A stretch of 37,201 nucleotides of DNA from an uncultured Phycisphaerales bacterium. GTDB lineage: Bacteria > Planctomycetota > Phycisphaerae > Sedimentisphaerales > Anaerobacaceae. The DNA is taken from the NCBI GenBank assembly GCA_903857265.1, contig CAIODZ010000007.1, forward strand, positions 1 through 37,201, in the 5' to 3' direction. Shown here one piece after another: positions 1 through 7,836 of the stretch; position 1 is the first letter of the stretch; each line of letters starts with the position of its first letter. The position numbers and the translations under genes were made by a program. Under the pieces are notes generated by a model. That model was given only the letters and a program-made list of their open reading frames with translations, had not been told where the DNA came from and ran no database searches.

Positions 1-870
1 CCGAAGGTCTCTGACTCTGTCCATTATAATCCTGCTGTGACTTTCCAGGTTATCTTCCACGAACAGCCGTTCGTCGGGTTGTTTGCTCATTTGACGAACT
101 GCGATGTAGCAATATTGGCTTTCGGTTTCATACAGCATATCCGGCTTTTGTGCCCGCCTCAGTGACATTGCTGAACCGATATCTTCCGCTTGTTTCAAAT
201 TTAGTGTTCCTGCTGCCGCCATAAAAATAATTACAATCGCGTACATGTACATCGCTGCGGACCTCGGCCGGTATATCAGGGCGATTACAAGCAGAATCCC
301 CGCCGTCAGCCACAATGTGTTGACCGTCCCGATTATCTCGATGAGCACAAAACCCGCTAAGAACGTCCCCAGTATGCTTCCGGCCGCGCCAAGCGCATAC
401 ATCCTGCCTACTGTTCGCCCGGTGTGCTGCTTTGACTCAAGGGCCATCTTTATTGCCACGGGACTGATGGCCCCAATAAGCGTCGATGGAATGAAAAACA
501 CAATTGCTATATGACACAGCACTCGTTGTGCCATTTCCATACGCCATAAAAAAGTCCACTCGCCCATAAGGTTGTTCAGGATTATGGCGGCGATACAGGC
601 CCCCGATGATGCCGCGAGAAGCAGGCCTATGGTTTTTTTTGTCGCAAATGAATCCGCCAGCCGCCCGCCAATATAATACCCAAGTGTAATTCCCCCAAGT
701 ATCACACCTATAACAGCCGTCCACGTATAAAGCGACGAGCCGATATGTCTTGCCGCCAGCCGTCCCGCGACAATCTCAACCATCATAACGCAGACGCTTG
801 CGAAAAATATCGTCGCCCCCGGTGCGACGCTCGATGGAAATGTCTTTTGTTCTGTATTTGTTTCGTTCAT
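1..870 (-). CDS. Fused MFS/spermidine synthase-like membrane protein (3' end outside window)
   Basis: Translating the minus strand from the ATG at 868-870 gives an uninterrupted frame of 290 residues that runs off the left edge. The visible part is a multi-pass membrane domain with repeated hydrophobic segments and glycine-rich turns such as GVILGGITLGYYIGGRLAD (about residues 54-72) and ALGAAGSILGTFLAGF (about 158-173). This matches the membrane half of fused MFS/spermidine-synthase proteins. The last visible residues (ETESQYCYIAVRQ, then ERLFVEDN) fit the start of the cytosolic aminopropyltransferase-like half, whose catalytic part would lie beyond base 1. The true substrate of this family is often unknown, so polyamine synthesis is inferred from family only. 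The start codon has no strong ribosome binding site. The gene is divergent from the hydrolase at 990, with about 120 bases between them. Confidence 0.8.
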   Translation of the reverse strand, partial: MNETNTEQKTFPSSVAPGATIFFASVCVMMVEIVAGRLAARHIGSSLYTWTAVIGVILGGITLGYYIGGRLADSFATKKTIGLLLAASSGACIAAIILNNLMGEWTFLWRMEMAQRVLCHIAIVFFIPSTLIGAISPVAIKMALESKQHTGRTVGRMYALGAAGSILGTFLAGFVLIEIIGTVNTLWLTAGILLVIALIYRPRSAAMYMYAIVIIFMAAAGTLNLKQAEDIGSAMSLRRAQKPDMLYETESQYCYIAVRQMSKQPDERLFVEDNLESHSRIIMDRVRDLR

Positions 871-911
871 CTGGACGGCTGTTTATTATTTCCTATGCCT
901 TTTCGTTAAGG

Positions 912-940
912 TTGATTACCAATCCGTTAGCCGTTACAAT
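912..940 (+). promoter_or_regulatory. Sigma70-type promoter for the MBL-fold gene
   Basis: TTGATT (912-917) and TACAAT (935-940) are separated by exactly 17 bases. The predicted transcript would start near 947, about 43 bases before the ATG at 990. This supports 990 as the start and argues against in-frame codons further upstream. A small inverted repeat, GATTATcaATAATC, lies just downstream (952-965). The promoter is inferred from sequence match only. Confidence 0.5.
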
Positions 941-989
941 TATCGTTTATCGATTATCAATAATCAATGCGTTATTTCAGAAAGATACG

Positions 990-1850
990 ATGCCAAGCCA
1001 TAACTTAGCGAAGATTACGATAGATGACCTGGATATAGTCGGCTATTCGATTGCCGGCGAGGAGACCGTTGTTGCTATACCTCAACTCGACGTCTGCTTC
1101 GATATCGGCAAAGCCCCCGACCAGATTATACCCATAAATCATGTTCTGCTCACCCATGGTCATATGGACCACGCCGCCGGTATTGCCTATTACCTCTCTC
1201 ATCGCAATTTCTGCGGCCAGTCCGCAGGCACCATTGTCGCCCCCGAAAATCTTCTGCCACCCATTAAGGACATCATCGACGCCTGGGCGCGCCTCGACGG
1301 CAACAAACTCCCCGCCAATCTCGTAGGCGTCAAGCCCGGCGACGAGTTCCAGATAAAACCAAATCTGGTCGCCCGCGTATTTCCCACAAAGCATAGCAGG
1401 GGGTCTGTCGGCTTCACCGTAATAGAAAAACGAAAAAAAATAAAACAGGAATTTGCCAATCTCTCAGGCCCGCAGATTGTCGAATTGAAAAAGCAGGGCG
1501 TGGAAATCGATAATCCTCTTGAAATTCCGATTGTAACTTACCTCGGCGATACCCAATACGTCGATTTCTCACAACTTAAATACATCGCCGAAAGCAAAAT
1601 CCTCATTGCCGAATGCACATTTTATGTTGATGAGCATGCCGACAGGGCTCACGCCGGCAGACATATGCACATCGATGAATTTGTGAAATTAGTTACTGAG
1701 CTTAACAACCAGCATATTATCGTTACGCACACCACCCAGCGAACGCCTATGAGCCAAATTCGCAAAATACTCAAAAGTCAGATACCCGCCGATCGCTTCG
1801 GCAGAATTATCCTTCTGATGGACAAAAACCAGAATAAGAATACCGTATAA
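990..1850 (+). CDS. MBL-fold metallo-hydrolase, ribonuclease Z-like
   Basis: This is a 286-residue metallo-beta-lactamase-fold protein. The zinc-binding motif HGHMDH is at residues 56-61 in the context LLTHGHMDHAAG. Further metal-ligand candidates are the Asp in YLGDTQY, His residues in AHAGRHMHIDEF, and THTTQRTP near the C-terminus. The arrangement and length resemble the short-form tRNase Z/ElaC family, which cleaves tRNA 3' trailers, but related hydrolases share it, so the substrate is uncertain. The frame stays open upstream to 798, but that extension would overlap the divergent gene and the promoter at 912-940. The start was therefore placed at ATG 990, whose ribosome binding site is weak. 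The gene ends 17 bases from the convergent TPR gene with no terminator visible between them. Confidence 0.75.
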   Translation: MPSHNLAKITIDDLDIVGYSIAGEETVVAIPQLDVCFDIGKAPDQIIPINHVLLTHGHMDHAAGIAYYLSHRNFCGQSAGTIVAPENLLPPIKDIIDAWARLDGNKLPANLVGVKPGDEFQIKPNLVARVFPTKHSRGSVGFTVIEKRKKIKQEFANLSGPQIVELKKQGVEIDNPLEIPIVTYLGDTQYVDFSQLKYIAESKILIAECTFYVDEHADRAHAGRHMHIDEFVKLVTELNNQHIIVTHTTQRTPMSQIRKILKSQIPADRFGRIILLMDKNQNKNTV

Positions 1851-1867
1851 TCAACACACCATTCTCG

Positions 1868-3955
1868 CTATTTCTCACGATATGGCTGTCCTGCCTCGTA
1901 AAGTTTTATCCGTTTCTGTATCTCGACGATAAGATTCTCTCGCTCTGAAATTCTCGCGGCGTTTAACGCTTTTTCGGCAATCCTCGTTGCCTCGTCAAAT
2001 TTGCTTGCCGCCGCGTATGCGACCGCTAAAGTATCCAGAAACTCGGGGTTGTTATATCTCGTCAATTCGCACGCATGCTGCGCAAATTCAATTGCTTTAG
2101 TAGTATTTTGGTTAGTTGTATCGCTTGCGGTGGCCAGCAGCCAGGCCAGATTGTTGAGAACTTCAGGGTTATCAGTTTTTAACCCCATTGCTTTGCTGCG
2201 GTTCCGTTGCGATAGTTCGTAATTGCCAAGCCGGCTATAAGCTATGCTCAGGTTCACATATACCTCCATTGGATTGGTACTTGTTTGCAGACCTTCATTG
2301 AAGCACACGATAGCTTCCTTCAATCTTCCGGCCAGCATATGCACCGTTCCTATTTTGCTGCGGGCGTCCGGATATTCGGCGTCCAGTTCCAGCGCCTTGT
2401 TTATATATTTTATGGCCTCGTCGTATCGCCCCTGTTTGCTCATTGCCGCACCCAGGTTCATATATCCTTCTTTCCATTTCTTGTCCCGTCTTATGACCTC
2501 ATTAAAACACGCGACGGCCTCGTTGATTTTGCCTTGTTCCATCAATACGAGGCCCAGCGTATCTCGGCCTGGGGAAAAGTTAGGGCTGATTCGGACAGCT
2601 TTATTTATGTGCGATAGGCCTTCGTCGGTCTGCCCTGCTATGCACAAAGCATGGCCATAGTTGGTTTCCGCGAAATGGTTGTTTTCGGTGACATTTACGG
2701 CATGACCGAACAATGTCAGATTATTCTGCCAGTACCTCACCTGTATTCTGGTCAGCATAACGGCGATGAAGAGCAGAACCACGGCCGATACAGCTGCAGC
2801 AGTTCGCCGCCGGCGATTGTCAGCGACAATGTCTCTGCCGGCCCAGGCGATAATAATCAGCAAACCAACCATAGGCATATACATATATCGGTCCGCCATT
2901 GCCTGCGAACCAACCTGAACCAGGCCGATTACAGGGATAAGAGTTCCGACGTACCAGAACCACCCGGTTACCATATATCTTCTGTGTTTGCCGATATAGA
3001 TACTTAAAATAGTTATCAATGCTACCAGCAAGATGCATGCGGCTATTGCAAGGTTTCCATAATGATGATGTGGATAGAACGCAGCCAACTGGTTTGGCCA
3101 CAGTGTCTTGCCAATATATCTTATATAAGAGATGAATGTGTTGGCGATTCGGTAACTCACAGAAACCTGTTCAAATGTGGCGAACGAGCCTCCGTTGTGT
3201 TGTGCGATGAGTGTTACCGCGTCTGATATTACGGATAGCACAAACAGCGGAATTTTTTCAGCCACTAAATGCCGAACTGTTGCTTTCGGACGACCGATAG
3301 TAGCCATTTGGTGGGCTTTGTCTTGGAATCCCGCAAAACGACCCAGAGGCCACCAGTCCAGCAAAAGAAGAACAAAAGGCAATGTCACCACCATCGGTTT
3401 GGCCATAATGCCCATCAGATAAGCCAGCAGCACAAGCAAGTACCTTTTTGAATTCGGCCTCTCGACGTACCACGCATAGGCAAGCATTGTCAGCATCCAG
3501 AATAGGCCGCTTAAAACGTCCTTGCGTTCGGCTGCCCAGGCGACTGACTCAACGTGGACCGGGTGCAGCGCAAAAACGCCGGCCACAAACGCGCTTGGCC
3601 ATGTTGCTCCCGTCATCTTCCGCAGAACCAAAAGCAACAGTAAACTATTAACAATGTGAATCAGTACGTTGGTTATGTGATGGCCCTGCGGATTCAGACC
3701 GTAGATTTCGCAGTCCAGAGAATGGCTAAGCCACGTCAGCGGATGCCAGTTTCCCGAATGGAACCGTGTGAATGCCCAGATGATTGACTGTCCGGTTATT
3801 CCCTCGTTTACTTTGGGATTTTTTGTTATGTATGCACCATCGTCAAGGTCAACAAAACCGTTGTGCCGTATTGGCTCGTATGCAATGAACGTCGCCGCGA
3901 CGATCGCTATGCTTATAACAAATAAAATCTGCCTTTGTTTGAATCTCGTTGTCAT
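1868..3955 (-). CDS. Membrane GT-C-like protein with C-terminal TPR repeats (TMTC-like)
   Basis: The protein has 695 residues. The N-terminal 410 or so form a multi-spanning membrane domain with the recurring family sequence WHPLTWLSHSLDCEIYGLNP, then HHITNVLIHIVNSLLLL and FALHPVHVESVAWAAERKDV. These are typical of bacterial TPR proteins related to eukaryotic TMTC and GT-C glycosyltransferases, often annotated as O-GlcNAc-transferase-like. From about residue 430 to 675 there are six to seven tetratricopeptide repeats, for example NLGAAMSKQGRYDEAIKYINKALELD. The acidic FVDLDDGAYI segment after the first membrane helix is where GT-C enzymes carry a catalytic acidic residue. A role in protein glycosylation at the cytoplasmic membrane is inferred from family. 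The ATG is only about 7 bases from the predicted transcript start and has no Shine-Dalgarno sequence. Confidence 0.75.
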   Translation of the reverse strand: MTTRFKQRQILFVISIAIVAATFIAYEPIRHNGFVDLDDGAYITKNPKVNEGITGQSIIWAFTRFHSGNWHPLTWLSHSLDCEIYGLNPQGHHITNVLIHIVNSLLLLLVLRKMTGATWPSAFVAGVFALHPVHVESVAWAAERKDVLSGLFWMLTMLAYAWYVERPNSKRYLLVLLAYLMGIMAKPMVVTLPFVLLLLDWWPLGRFAGFQDKAHQMATIGRPKATVRHLVAEKIPLFVLSVISDAVTLIAQHNGGSFATFEQVSVSYRIANTFISYIRYIGKTLWPNQLAAFYPHHHYGNLAIAACILLVALITILSIYIGKHRRYMVTGWFWYVGTLIPVIGLVQVGSQAMADRYMYMPMVGLLIIIAWAGRDIVADNRRRRTAAAVSAVVLLFIAVMLTRIQVRYWQNNLTLFGHAVNVTENNHFAETNYGHALCIAGQTDEGLSHINKAVRISPNFSPGRDTLGLVLMEQGKINEAVACFNEVIRRDKKWKEGYMNLGAAMSKQGRYDEAIKYINKALELDAEYPDARSKIGTVHMLAGRLKEAIVCFNEGLQTSTNPMEVYVNLSIAYSRLGNYELSQRNRSKAMGLKTDNPEVLNNLAWLLATASDTTNQNTTKAIEFAQHACELTRYNNPEFLDTLAVAYAAASKFDEATRIAEKALNAARISERENLIVEIQKRIKLYEAGQPYREK

Positions 3956-3968
3956 TTTATAGCATTAC

Positions 3969-3997
3969 AGTATATATATAATTTTGTACACTTACAA
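3969..3997 (-). promoter_or_regulatory. Sigma70-type promoter for the TPR gene
   Basis: Read on the minus strand, TTGTAA (3997-3992) and TATACT (3974-3969) are separated by 17 bases. The expected transcript start is near 3962, only about 7 bases before the ATG at 3955. The mRNA would therefore be nearly leaderless, which agrees with the absence of a ribosome binding site. Confidence 0.5.
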
Positions 3998-4216
3998 TTG
4001 ATGGACAGTGGAAAAAACAGAACTGCCTCATAGTAATAGTATCAGCCAACCGCTGTCTGTTTCTCACAGAGAGAAAAAGGGGTCAGCCAGCCCTGAGTGA
4101 GTCGAAGGGGAGTTGTTTTTCGGTTTTGGGGTGTGATAAACGTTTTTTGCTTGCGTTATGGGCCGGTTTGGGTAGATTTTAGGGCGATAGTTAAATACTT
4201 TGCAGGAGACCTGGTT

Positions 4217-5011
4217 ATGATAGGCAAAAGCGTTCGTTTAGAGAGAATAATCGACCGCAACAGCGGCAGGACGGTAATCATCCCGATGGACCATGGCGTA
4301 ACCGTGGGGCCGATTAAGGGGCTGACAAACATGCGCGACGCGGTGAGCAAAGTCGTAGCAGGGGGAGCTAACGCGGTGCTGATGCACAAAGGGTCGCCCC
4401 GGTTTTGCCATCGCGGCAGCGGCAAGGACGTCGGGCTTATCATACACCTTTCCGCGGGGACGACGCTTAGTCCGGACCCTAACGCCAAAGAGCTTGCCTG
4501 CACGGTTGAAGAGGCGCTAAAACTCGGGGCAGATGCCGTATCGGTGCATATCAATCTCGGAGCGGATACCGACAAGGAAATGCTTAAGCAACTCGGATAC
4601 GTCGGGGAACGGTGTATGGAATGGCAGATGCCGCTTCTGGCGATGATGTACACACGCGGGCCTAAGATAAAAAACGAATACGATGTCAATAACACCAAGC
4701 ACGCGGCAAGGGTTGCTGCTGAACTCGGCGCGGATATCGTCAAGGTTGTTTATACGGGCAGCCCGGAGAGTTTCGCAGAGGTAGTCGATGGATGCCATTT
4801 GCCTGTGCTGATTGCGGGCGGCGAGAAGATGGAGACAGACGAGCAGATTGTGAAAATGATAGAAGGTGCTTTGAAGGCGGGGGCGGCGGGGCTGTCGATA
4901 GGACGTAACGTGTTCCAGCACAACGACCCCACGAAAATAGTTTCGGTTTTCAGCAAAATGGTGCATAAAGGCCTTTCAGCGGCTGACGCATTGAAGATGC
5001 TTAAAGAATAG
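4217..5011 (+). CDS. ADTH synthase / archaeal-type class I aldolase, copy 1
   Basis: This 264-residue protein belongs to the DhnA/archaeal class I fructose-bisphosphate aldolase family. It includes 2-amino-3,7-dideoxy-D-threo-hept-6-ulosonate (ADTH) synthase, which joins aspartate semialdehyde to a 6-deoxy-5-ketofructose phosphate in the archaeal shikimate route. Key residues are present: Asp25 in PMDHG, Tyr145 in MMYTRG and the Schiff-base Lys176 in ADIVKV. They sit at a constant offset of 8 from Asp33, Tyr153 and Lys184 of the Methanocaldococcus enzyme MJ0400, as recalled. The frame is open back to 4097, but ATG 4217 was chosen because GGAG at 4204-4207 precedes it and the paralogue starts identically. 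The ADTH assignment rather than plain aldolase rests on the neighbouring dehydroquinate synthase II at 9099. Confidence 0.85.
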   Translation: MIGKSVRLERIIDRNSGRTVIIPMDHGVTVGPIKGLTNMRDAVSKVVAGGANAVLMHKGSPRFCHRGSGKDVGLIIHLSAGTTLSPDPNAKELACTVEEALKLGADAVSVHINLGADTDKEMLKQLGYVGERCMEWQMPLLAMMYTRGPKIKNEYDVNNTKHAARVAAELGADIVKVVYTGSPESFAEVVDGCHLPVLIAGGEKMETDEQIVKMIEGALKAGAAGLSIGRNVFQHNDPTKIVSVFSKMVHKGLSAADALKMLKE

Positions 5012-5027
5012 GGAAAAAGAGGAAAAA

Positions 5028-5039
5028 GGGGCCTGCCCC
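5028..5039. repeat. GC-rich 12-mer inverted repeat before aldolase copy 2
   Basis: GGGGCCTGCCCC can form a four-base-pair hairpin (GGGG/CCCC) with loop CCTG. It lies 2 bases upstream of the GGAG ribosome binding site of the second aldolase gene. No U-tract follows, so it is not a terminator on the plus strand. The identical 12-mer occurs at 35202-35213. It could modulate translation or processing between the tandem genes; that is inference. Confidence 0.4.
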
Positions 5040-5053
5040 CTGGAGATTTGGTT

Positions 5054-5857
5054 ATGATAGGCAAGAAGATACGATTAGAAAGAATAATTGACCGCAACAG
5101 CGGCAAAACCGTAATTATCCCTATGGACCACGGCGTGACCGTTGGGCCTATCCCAGGCCTGGAAGATATGCGCGAGGCGGTAAGCGGAGTCGTGGCGGGC
5201 GGGGCAAATGCAATTTTGATGCACAAGGGAATCGTGGGTGCGGGCCACCGGGGCACCGGCAAAGACGTGGGGCTGATTATTCACCTTTCGGGAGGCACGA
5301 CGCTTAGCCCTGACCCAAATGCCAAAAAGCTCGTCTGCACGGTTGAAGAGGCGATACAACTGGGGGCCGATGCGGTGTCGGTGCATATAAACCTGGGAGC
5401 GGAAACCGATAAAGATATGCTTGGCCAGCTCGGCTTTATAAGCAAAAGGTGTATGCAGTGGCAAATGCCGCTTGTGGCGATGATGTACACACGCGGGGAG
5501 AAAATTAAAAGCGAATTCGACGTAACATACGTCAAGCACGCGGCGAGAGTCGGTGCGGAACTGGGTGCTGATATAGTGAAGGTTCCCTATACAGGCAGCG
5601 TTGCGAGTTTCAAAGAAGTGGTCAGGGGTTGCCCCGTGCCTGTTGTGATAGCGGGCGGGCCGAAGATGGATAGCGACGAAGACATATTCAATATGGTTGA
5701 GGGGGCGTTGAAGGCCGGTGCCGCTGGGGTATCGATTGGTAGAAACGCCTTCCAGCACAAGAATCCTGAAAGAATGGTCGCCGCGTTGTGCAGAATGGTC
5801 CACGAAGGCGCAAGCGTCAAAGAAGCGATGAAAATGCTGCGGGTAAAAGCAAAATAA
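5054..5857 (+). CDS. ADTH synthase / archaeal-type class I aldolase, copy 2
   Basis: This 267-residue tandem paralogue of the gene at 4217 is alignable from the first residue without gaps until the C-terminus, with most residues identical. It keeps the catalytic set Asp25 (PMDHG), Tyr145 (MMYTRG) and Lys176 (ADIVKV). Differences cluster around residues 60-64 (IVGAG instead of SPRFC) and in the C-terminal 70 residues. The two copies may divide the work. In methanogens one paralogue makes 6-deoxy-5-ketofructose phosphate and another makes ADTH; which is which here cannot be read from the sequence. ATG 5054 was preferred to the in-frame TTG at 5048 because GGAG (5042-5045) is correctly spaced and copy 1 begins the same way. 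The two genes are 42 bases apart and probably co-transcribed. Confidence 0.85.
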   Translation: MIGKKIRLERIIDRNSGKTVIIPMDHGVTVGPIPGLEDMREAVSGVVAGGANAILMHKGIVGAGHRGTGKDVGLIIHLSGGTTLSPDPNAKKLVCTVEEAIQLGADAVSVHINLGAETDKDMLGQLGFISKRCMQWQMPLVAMMYTRGEKIKSEFDVTYVKHAARVGAELGADIVKVPYTGSVASFKEVVRGCPVPVVIAGGPKMDSDEDIFNMVEGALKAGAAGVSIGRNAFQHKNPERMVAALCRMVHEGASVKEAMKMLRVKAK

Positions 5858-5871
5858 AAGGAGTATAGACA

Positions 5872-7128
5872 ATGGATGACGATATCATCATACCAACGGG
5901 TATAAAACCTAAATCTACAGTAACAAAAAAAATAAGGGAATTCCTTACTACTTTTAACACCTACGAAATTGCAAATGGTGCCAAGTTAGTTTTGTACTTT
6001 GACGCTAAGAGTGGTTCGTATTATACGGTTTGCCATCTTGATGGTAACACGCTTGCAGAAAAATGCGACTTGGGAGCCAGCATTGATGCAACAGAAGAGG
6101 AGGATGACGAAATATACAAACTCAATCGTGATATTACGGAAGATCAAATAGCATTCAAAAACATGGAAAAAGATGCACTTGAGGGCAGAAGTTTTGAGGA
6201 CATGGTTATCGAATATGATACATCTTATCAAAAAAATACGCCATTAAAAGTTTATGGAGGCCAGCATCGTATCAGAGCTATCACCAAGTCACGGGCGCAA
6301 AAAGGTCTAGTATTTCACGGTGTTAGGATATATTTCGATCTTACCCGCGAACAGAAGGTCGAGATAGCCACGATAAACAATACTTCTATAGCTGTTCCCA
6401 ATGACCTATTGGATCGAATGCGAGAGCAACTTCTGGGTTCAGAATTGAGAGATTGGTGCCAGAGGGTCGGCTTGTTGGATAAAGGGGAAGATTTCGCAGA
6501 CAGAAAAAGCCCTGATACTCCTACGGTAAGAATAGCTCGAACGATTCTTGTAAATTATAATTTGGGAAAACAAGCAAAAGATGGGGATTTTCATCAGCCA
6601 ATTGTTTGTAAGTCCGGAGGGATTGATGATGCATATATGGATATGAGAAAGGGTATAGATTGGTCTGACAAATCTCTTGAACAAATGGGGAAAGAGTATT
6701 GTCGCCTACACAAAATTCAACGAGAAAGAGTTAGAGGTAGGACTGAAGATAGCAATGCGGAGTTTGCACGAAAAGCATTATCCTTATCTGTAGCGGCAAG
6801 CTGGGCATTTGCGGCTGGTCTGTTCCAGAAAAATCAAGGATATTTAAAAAATCACTATTCAATTCCCGATTCGGTTTCGATTCCTGATGATCCGTTAAAC
6901 GCAAAAGCTTTGTCCAAAGCTCGCCTTAAAACGGTAGATTCTGATACGTATCGTGGTCTTGGAACCAGATTTGGTCCCCAAGAACTTGGGCGAATGCTTG
7001 AAGTATTTCGAGTGCAAGCTTCTGTCGGCAAAAGGGGAATTACACAGCAACTCGCAAACGCAGCTATTCAATCCTATGAAGCTGCGAGGAATCGATTTGA
7101 GGCGGATAAAGTACTTAGAAAGCTATAG
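5872..7128 (+). CDS. DGQHR-domain (ParB/DndB-like) protein, first gene of DGQHR-HEPN pair
   Basis: The protein has 418 residues and no signal peptide. The motif GGQHRIRAI (residues 129-137) is followed by FDLTREQKVEIATINN and VPNDLLDRM (about 155-183). This is the pattern of DGQHR-domain proteins, a ParB-like fold that includes DndB of DNA phosphorothioation systems; the first residue of the signature is Gly here instead of Asp. An acidic stretch (EEEDDE, 75-80) lies ahead of it. No dndCDE-type genes are nearby, so it is not part of a standard Dnd system. The ribosome binding site AGGAG (5859-5863) sits in the 14-base gap after the aldolase stop codon, so the gene appears to ride on the shikimate transcript. 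It is A+T-richer than its neighbours: 18 G+C of 60 at 5881-5940 against 35 of 60 at 5341-5400, which suggests horizontal acquisition. Function unknown; DNA binding or regulation of the HEPN partner is inference. Confidence 0.65.
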   Translation: MDDDIIIPTGIKPKSTVTKKIREFLTTFNTYEIANGAKLVLYFDAKSGSYYTVCHLDGNTLAEKCDLGASIDATEEEDDEIYKLNRDITEDQIAFKNMEKDALEGRSFEDMVIEYDTSYQKNTPLKVYGGQHRIRAITKSRAQKGLVFHGVRIYFDLTREQKVEIATINNTSIAVPNDLLDRMREQLLGSELRDWCQRVGLLDKGEDFADRKSPDTPTVRIARTILVNYNLGKQAKDGDFHQPIVCKSGGIDDAYMDMRKGIDWSDKSLEQMGKEYCRLHKIQRERVRGRTEDSNAEFARKALSLSVAASWAFAAGLFQKNQGYLKNHYSIPDSVSIPDDPLNAKALSKARLKTVDSDTYRGLGTRFGPQELGRMLEVFRVQASVGKRGITQQLANAAIQSYEAARNRFEADKVLRKL

Positions 7129-7130
7129 AA

Positions 7131-7652
7131 ATGTTTGAAGAATATCTTCAAGATGCTCATGTGTTCATATCCTATGCTAATTCGCAAGCTGAGGAACGAG
7201 ATGCAAGGAGATATTATCGCGCAGCCGTTTTTTACGCTGCTGGAGCCGTGGAAGCATTTATGAATTACGTAACAGATTCTCTTATTGGAGGAAAGGTGCT
7301 TTCCGATGTTGAAAAAGCTTATCTTACAGACAAAGCACTAACATTTGATAATGGTAACCATATTGAGAAGACGGAGTTTCACAGTCTTGAGGGTAAACTA
7401 AAAGTCCTCATTCGAAAATTTTCTCCTAAATTTGATTTCGGCACAGCGACATGGTGCAAATTAATGGAATTTAAAGAACTTCGAGATTTGCTCATCCACC
7501 CAAAGCAAAGCGAAGATGACATCAAAATATCAGATTATCAAAAAAAGATCAGTGATGGTCTGAAATCCATCATTTATATTACGAATTCTATTAACGAGGG
7601 TGTATTTGGAAAGTCGTTTAGGAAACAAATAACTGACTTAATACCTGACTAA
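7131..7652 (+). CDS. HEPN-domain protein, putative RNase, second gene of DGQHR-HEPN pair
   Basis: This 173-residue, mostly alpha-helical soluble protein starts 2 bases after the DGQHR gene's stop codon, which implies co-translation. The C-terminal half contains ELRDLLIHPK, in which Arg118 and His123 form the R-X4-H signature of HEPN ribonucleases (family range R-X4-6-H). The N-terminal helix RRYYRAAVFYAAGAVEAFMN (residues 26-45) resembles the first helix of the RiboL-PSP/Apea-like HEPN groups. Many HEPN proteins are toxins or abortive-infection effectors that cut RNA; others are inactive partners. Base composition is A+T-rich like the upstream gene (24 G+C of 60 at 7141-7200). The HEPN assignment is by motif and helical pattern only. 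The role as a toxin with the DGQHR protein as partner is inferred from gene order. Confidence 0.65.
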   Translation: MFEEYLQDAHVFISYANSQAEERDARRYYRAAVFYAAGAVEAFMNYVTDSLIGGKVLSDVEKAYLTDKALTFDNGNHIEKTEFHSLEGKLKVLIRKFSPKFDFGTATWCKLMEFKELRDLLIHPKQSEDDIKISDYQKKISDGLKSIIYITNSINEGVFGKSFRKQITDLIPD

Positions 7653-7665
7653 ATGGTTGCTGATT

Positions 7666-7836
7666 ATGAAAAAGCTGTGGGTAAATGCGACGCCTTATGA
7701 CAAGAAGATAGTAACGACCGCACTGGAAAGCGGGGCGGATGCGGTAGTGCTGCCGGAAGCCAAAATAAGGCAAGGTGTGCTTGGCACGCCAAACCTGTTT
7801 AATGACCCTTATAAGTGGATAGACGCAAATGATTAA
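7666..7836 (+). pseudogene. Truncated 5' fragment of a 3-dehydroquinate synthase II gene
   Basis: The first 33 codons (7666-7764) match the start of the intact gene at 9099-9197 at 85 of 99 bases and 30 of 33 residues, beginning MKKLWVNATPYDKK. In the first 24 codons all five mismatches are synonymous. After about base 7764 the similarity stops, and the frame continues with unrelated sequence (RQGVLGTPNLFNDPYKWI) to a TAA at 7834-7836, giving a 56-residue ORF. The remaining 90 percent of the synthase is missing, so this copy cannot be active. The divergence at silent sites shows the fragment is not a fresh duplication of the present downstream gene. It looks like the remnant of a second paralogous or allelic copy broken by insertion or recombination. 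The stop codon overlaps the start of the next gene. Confidence 0.8.

Noticed and set aside
798-989. In-frame upstream extension of the MBL-fold gene
   Set aside because: It overlaps the divergent spermidine-synthase gene and a good promoter at 912-940; the extra residues do not resemble the family.
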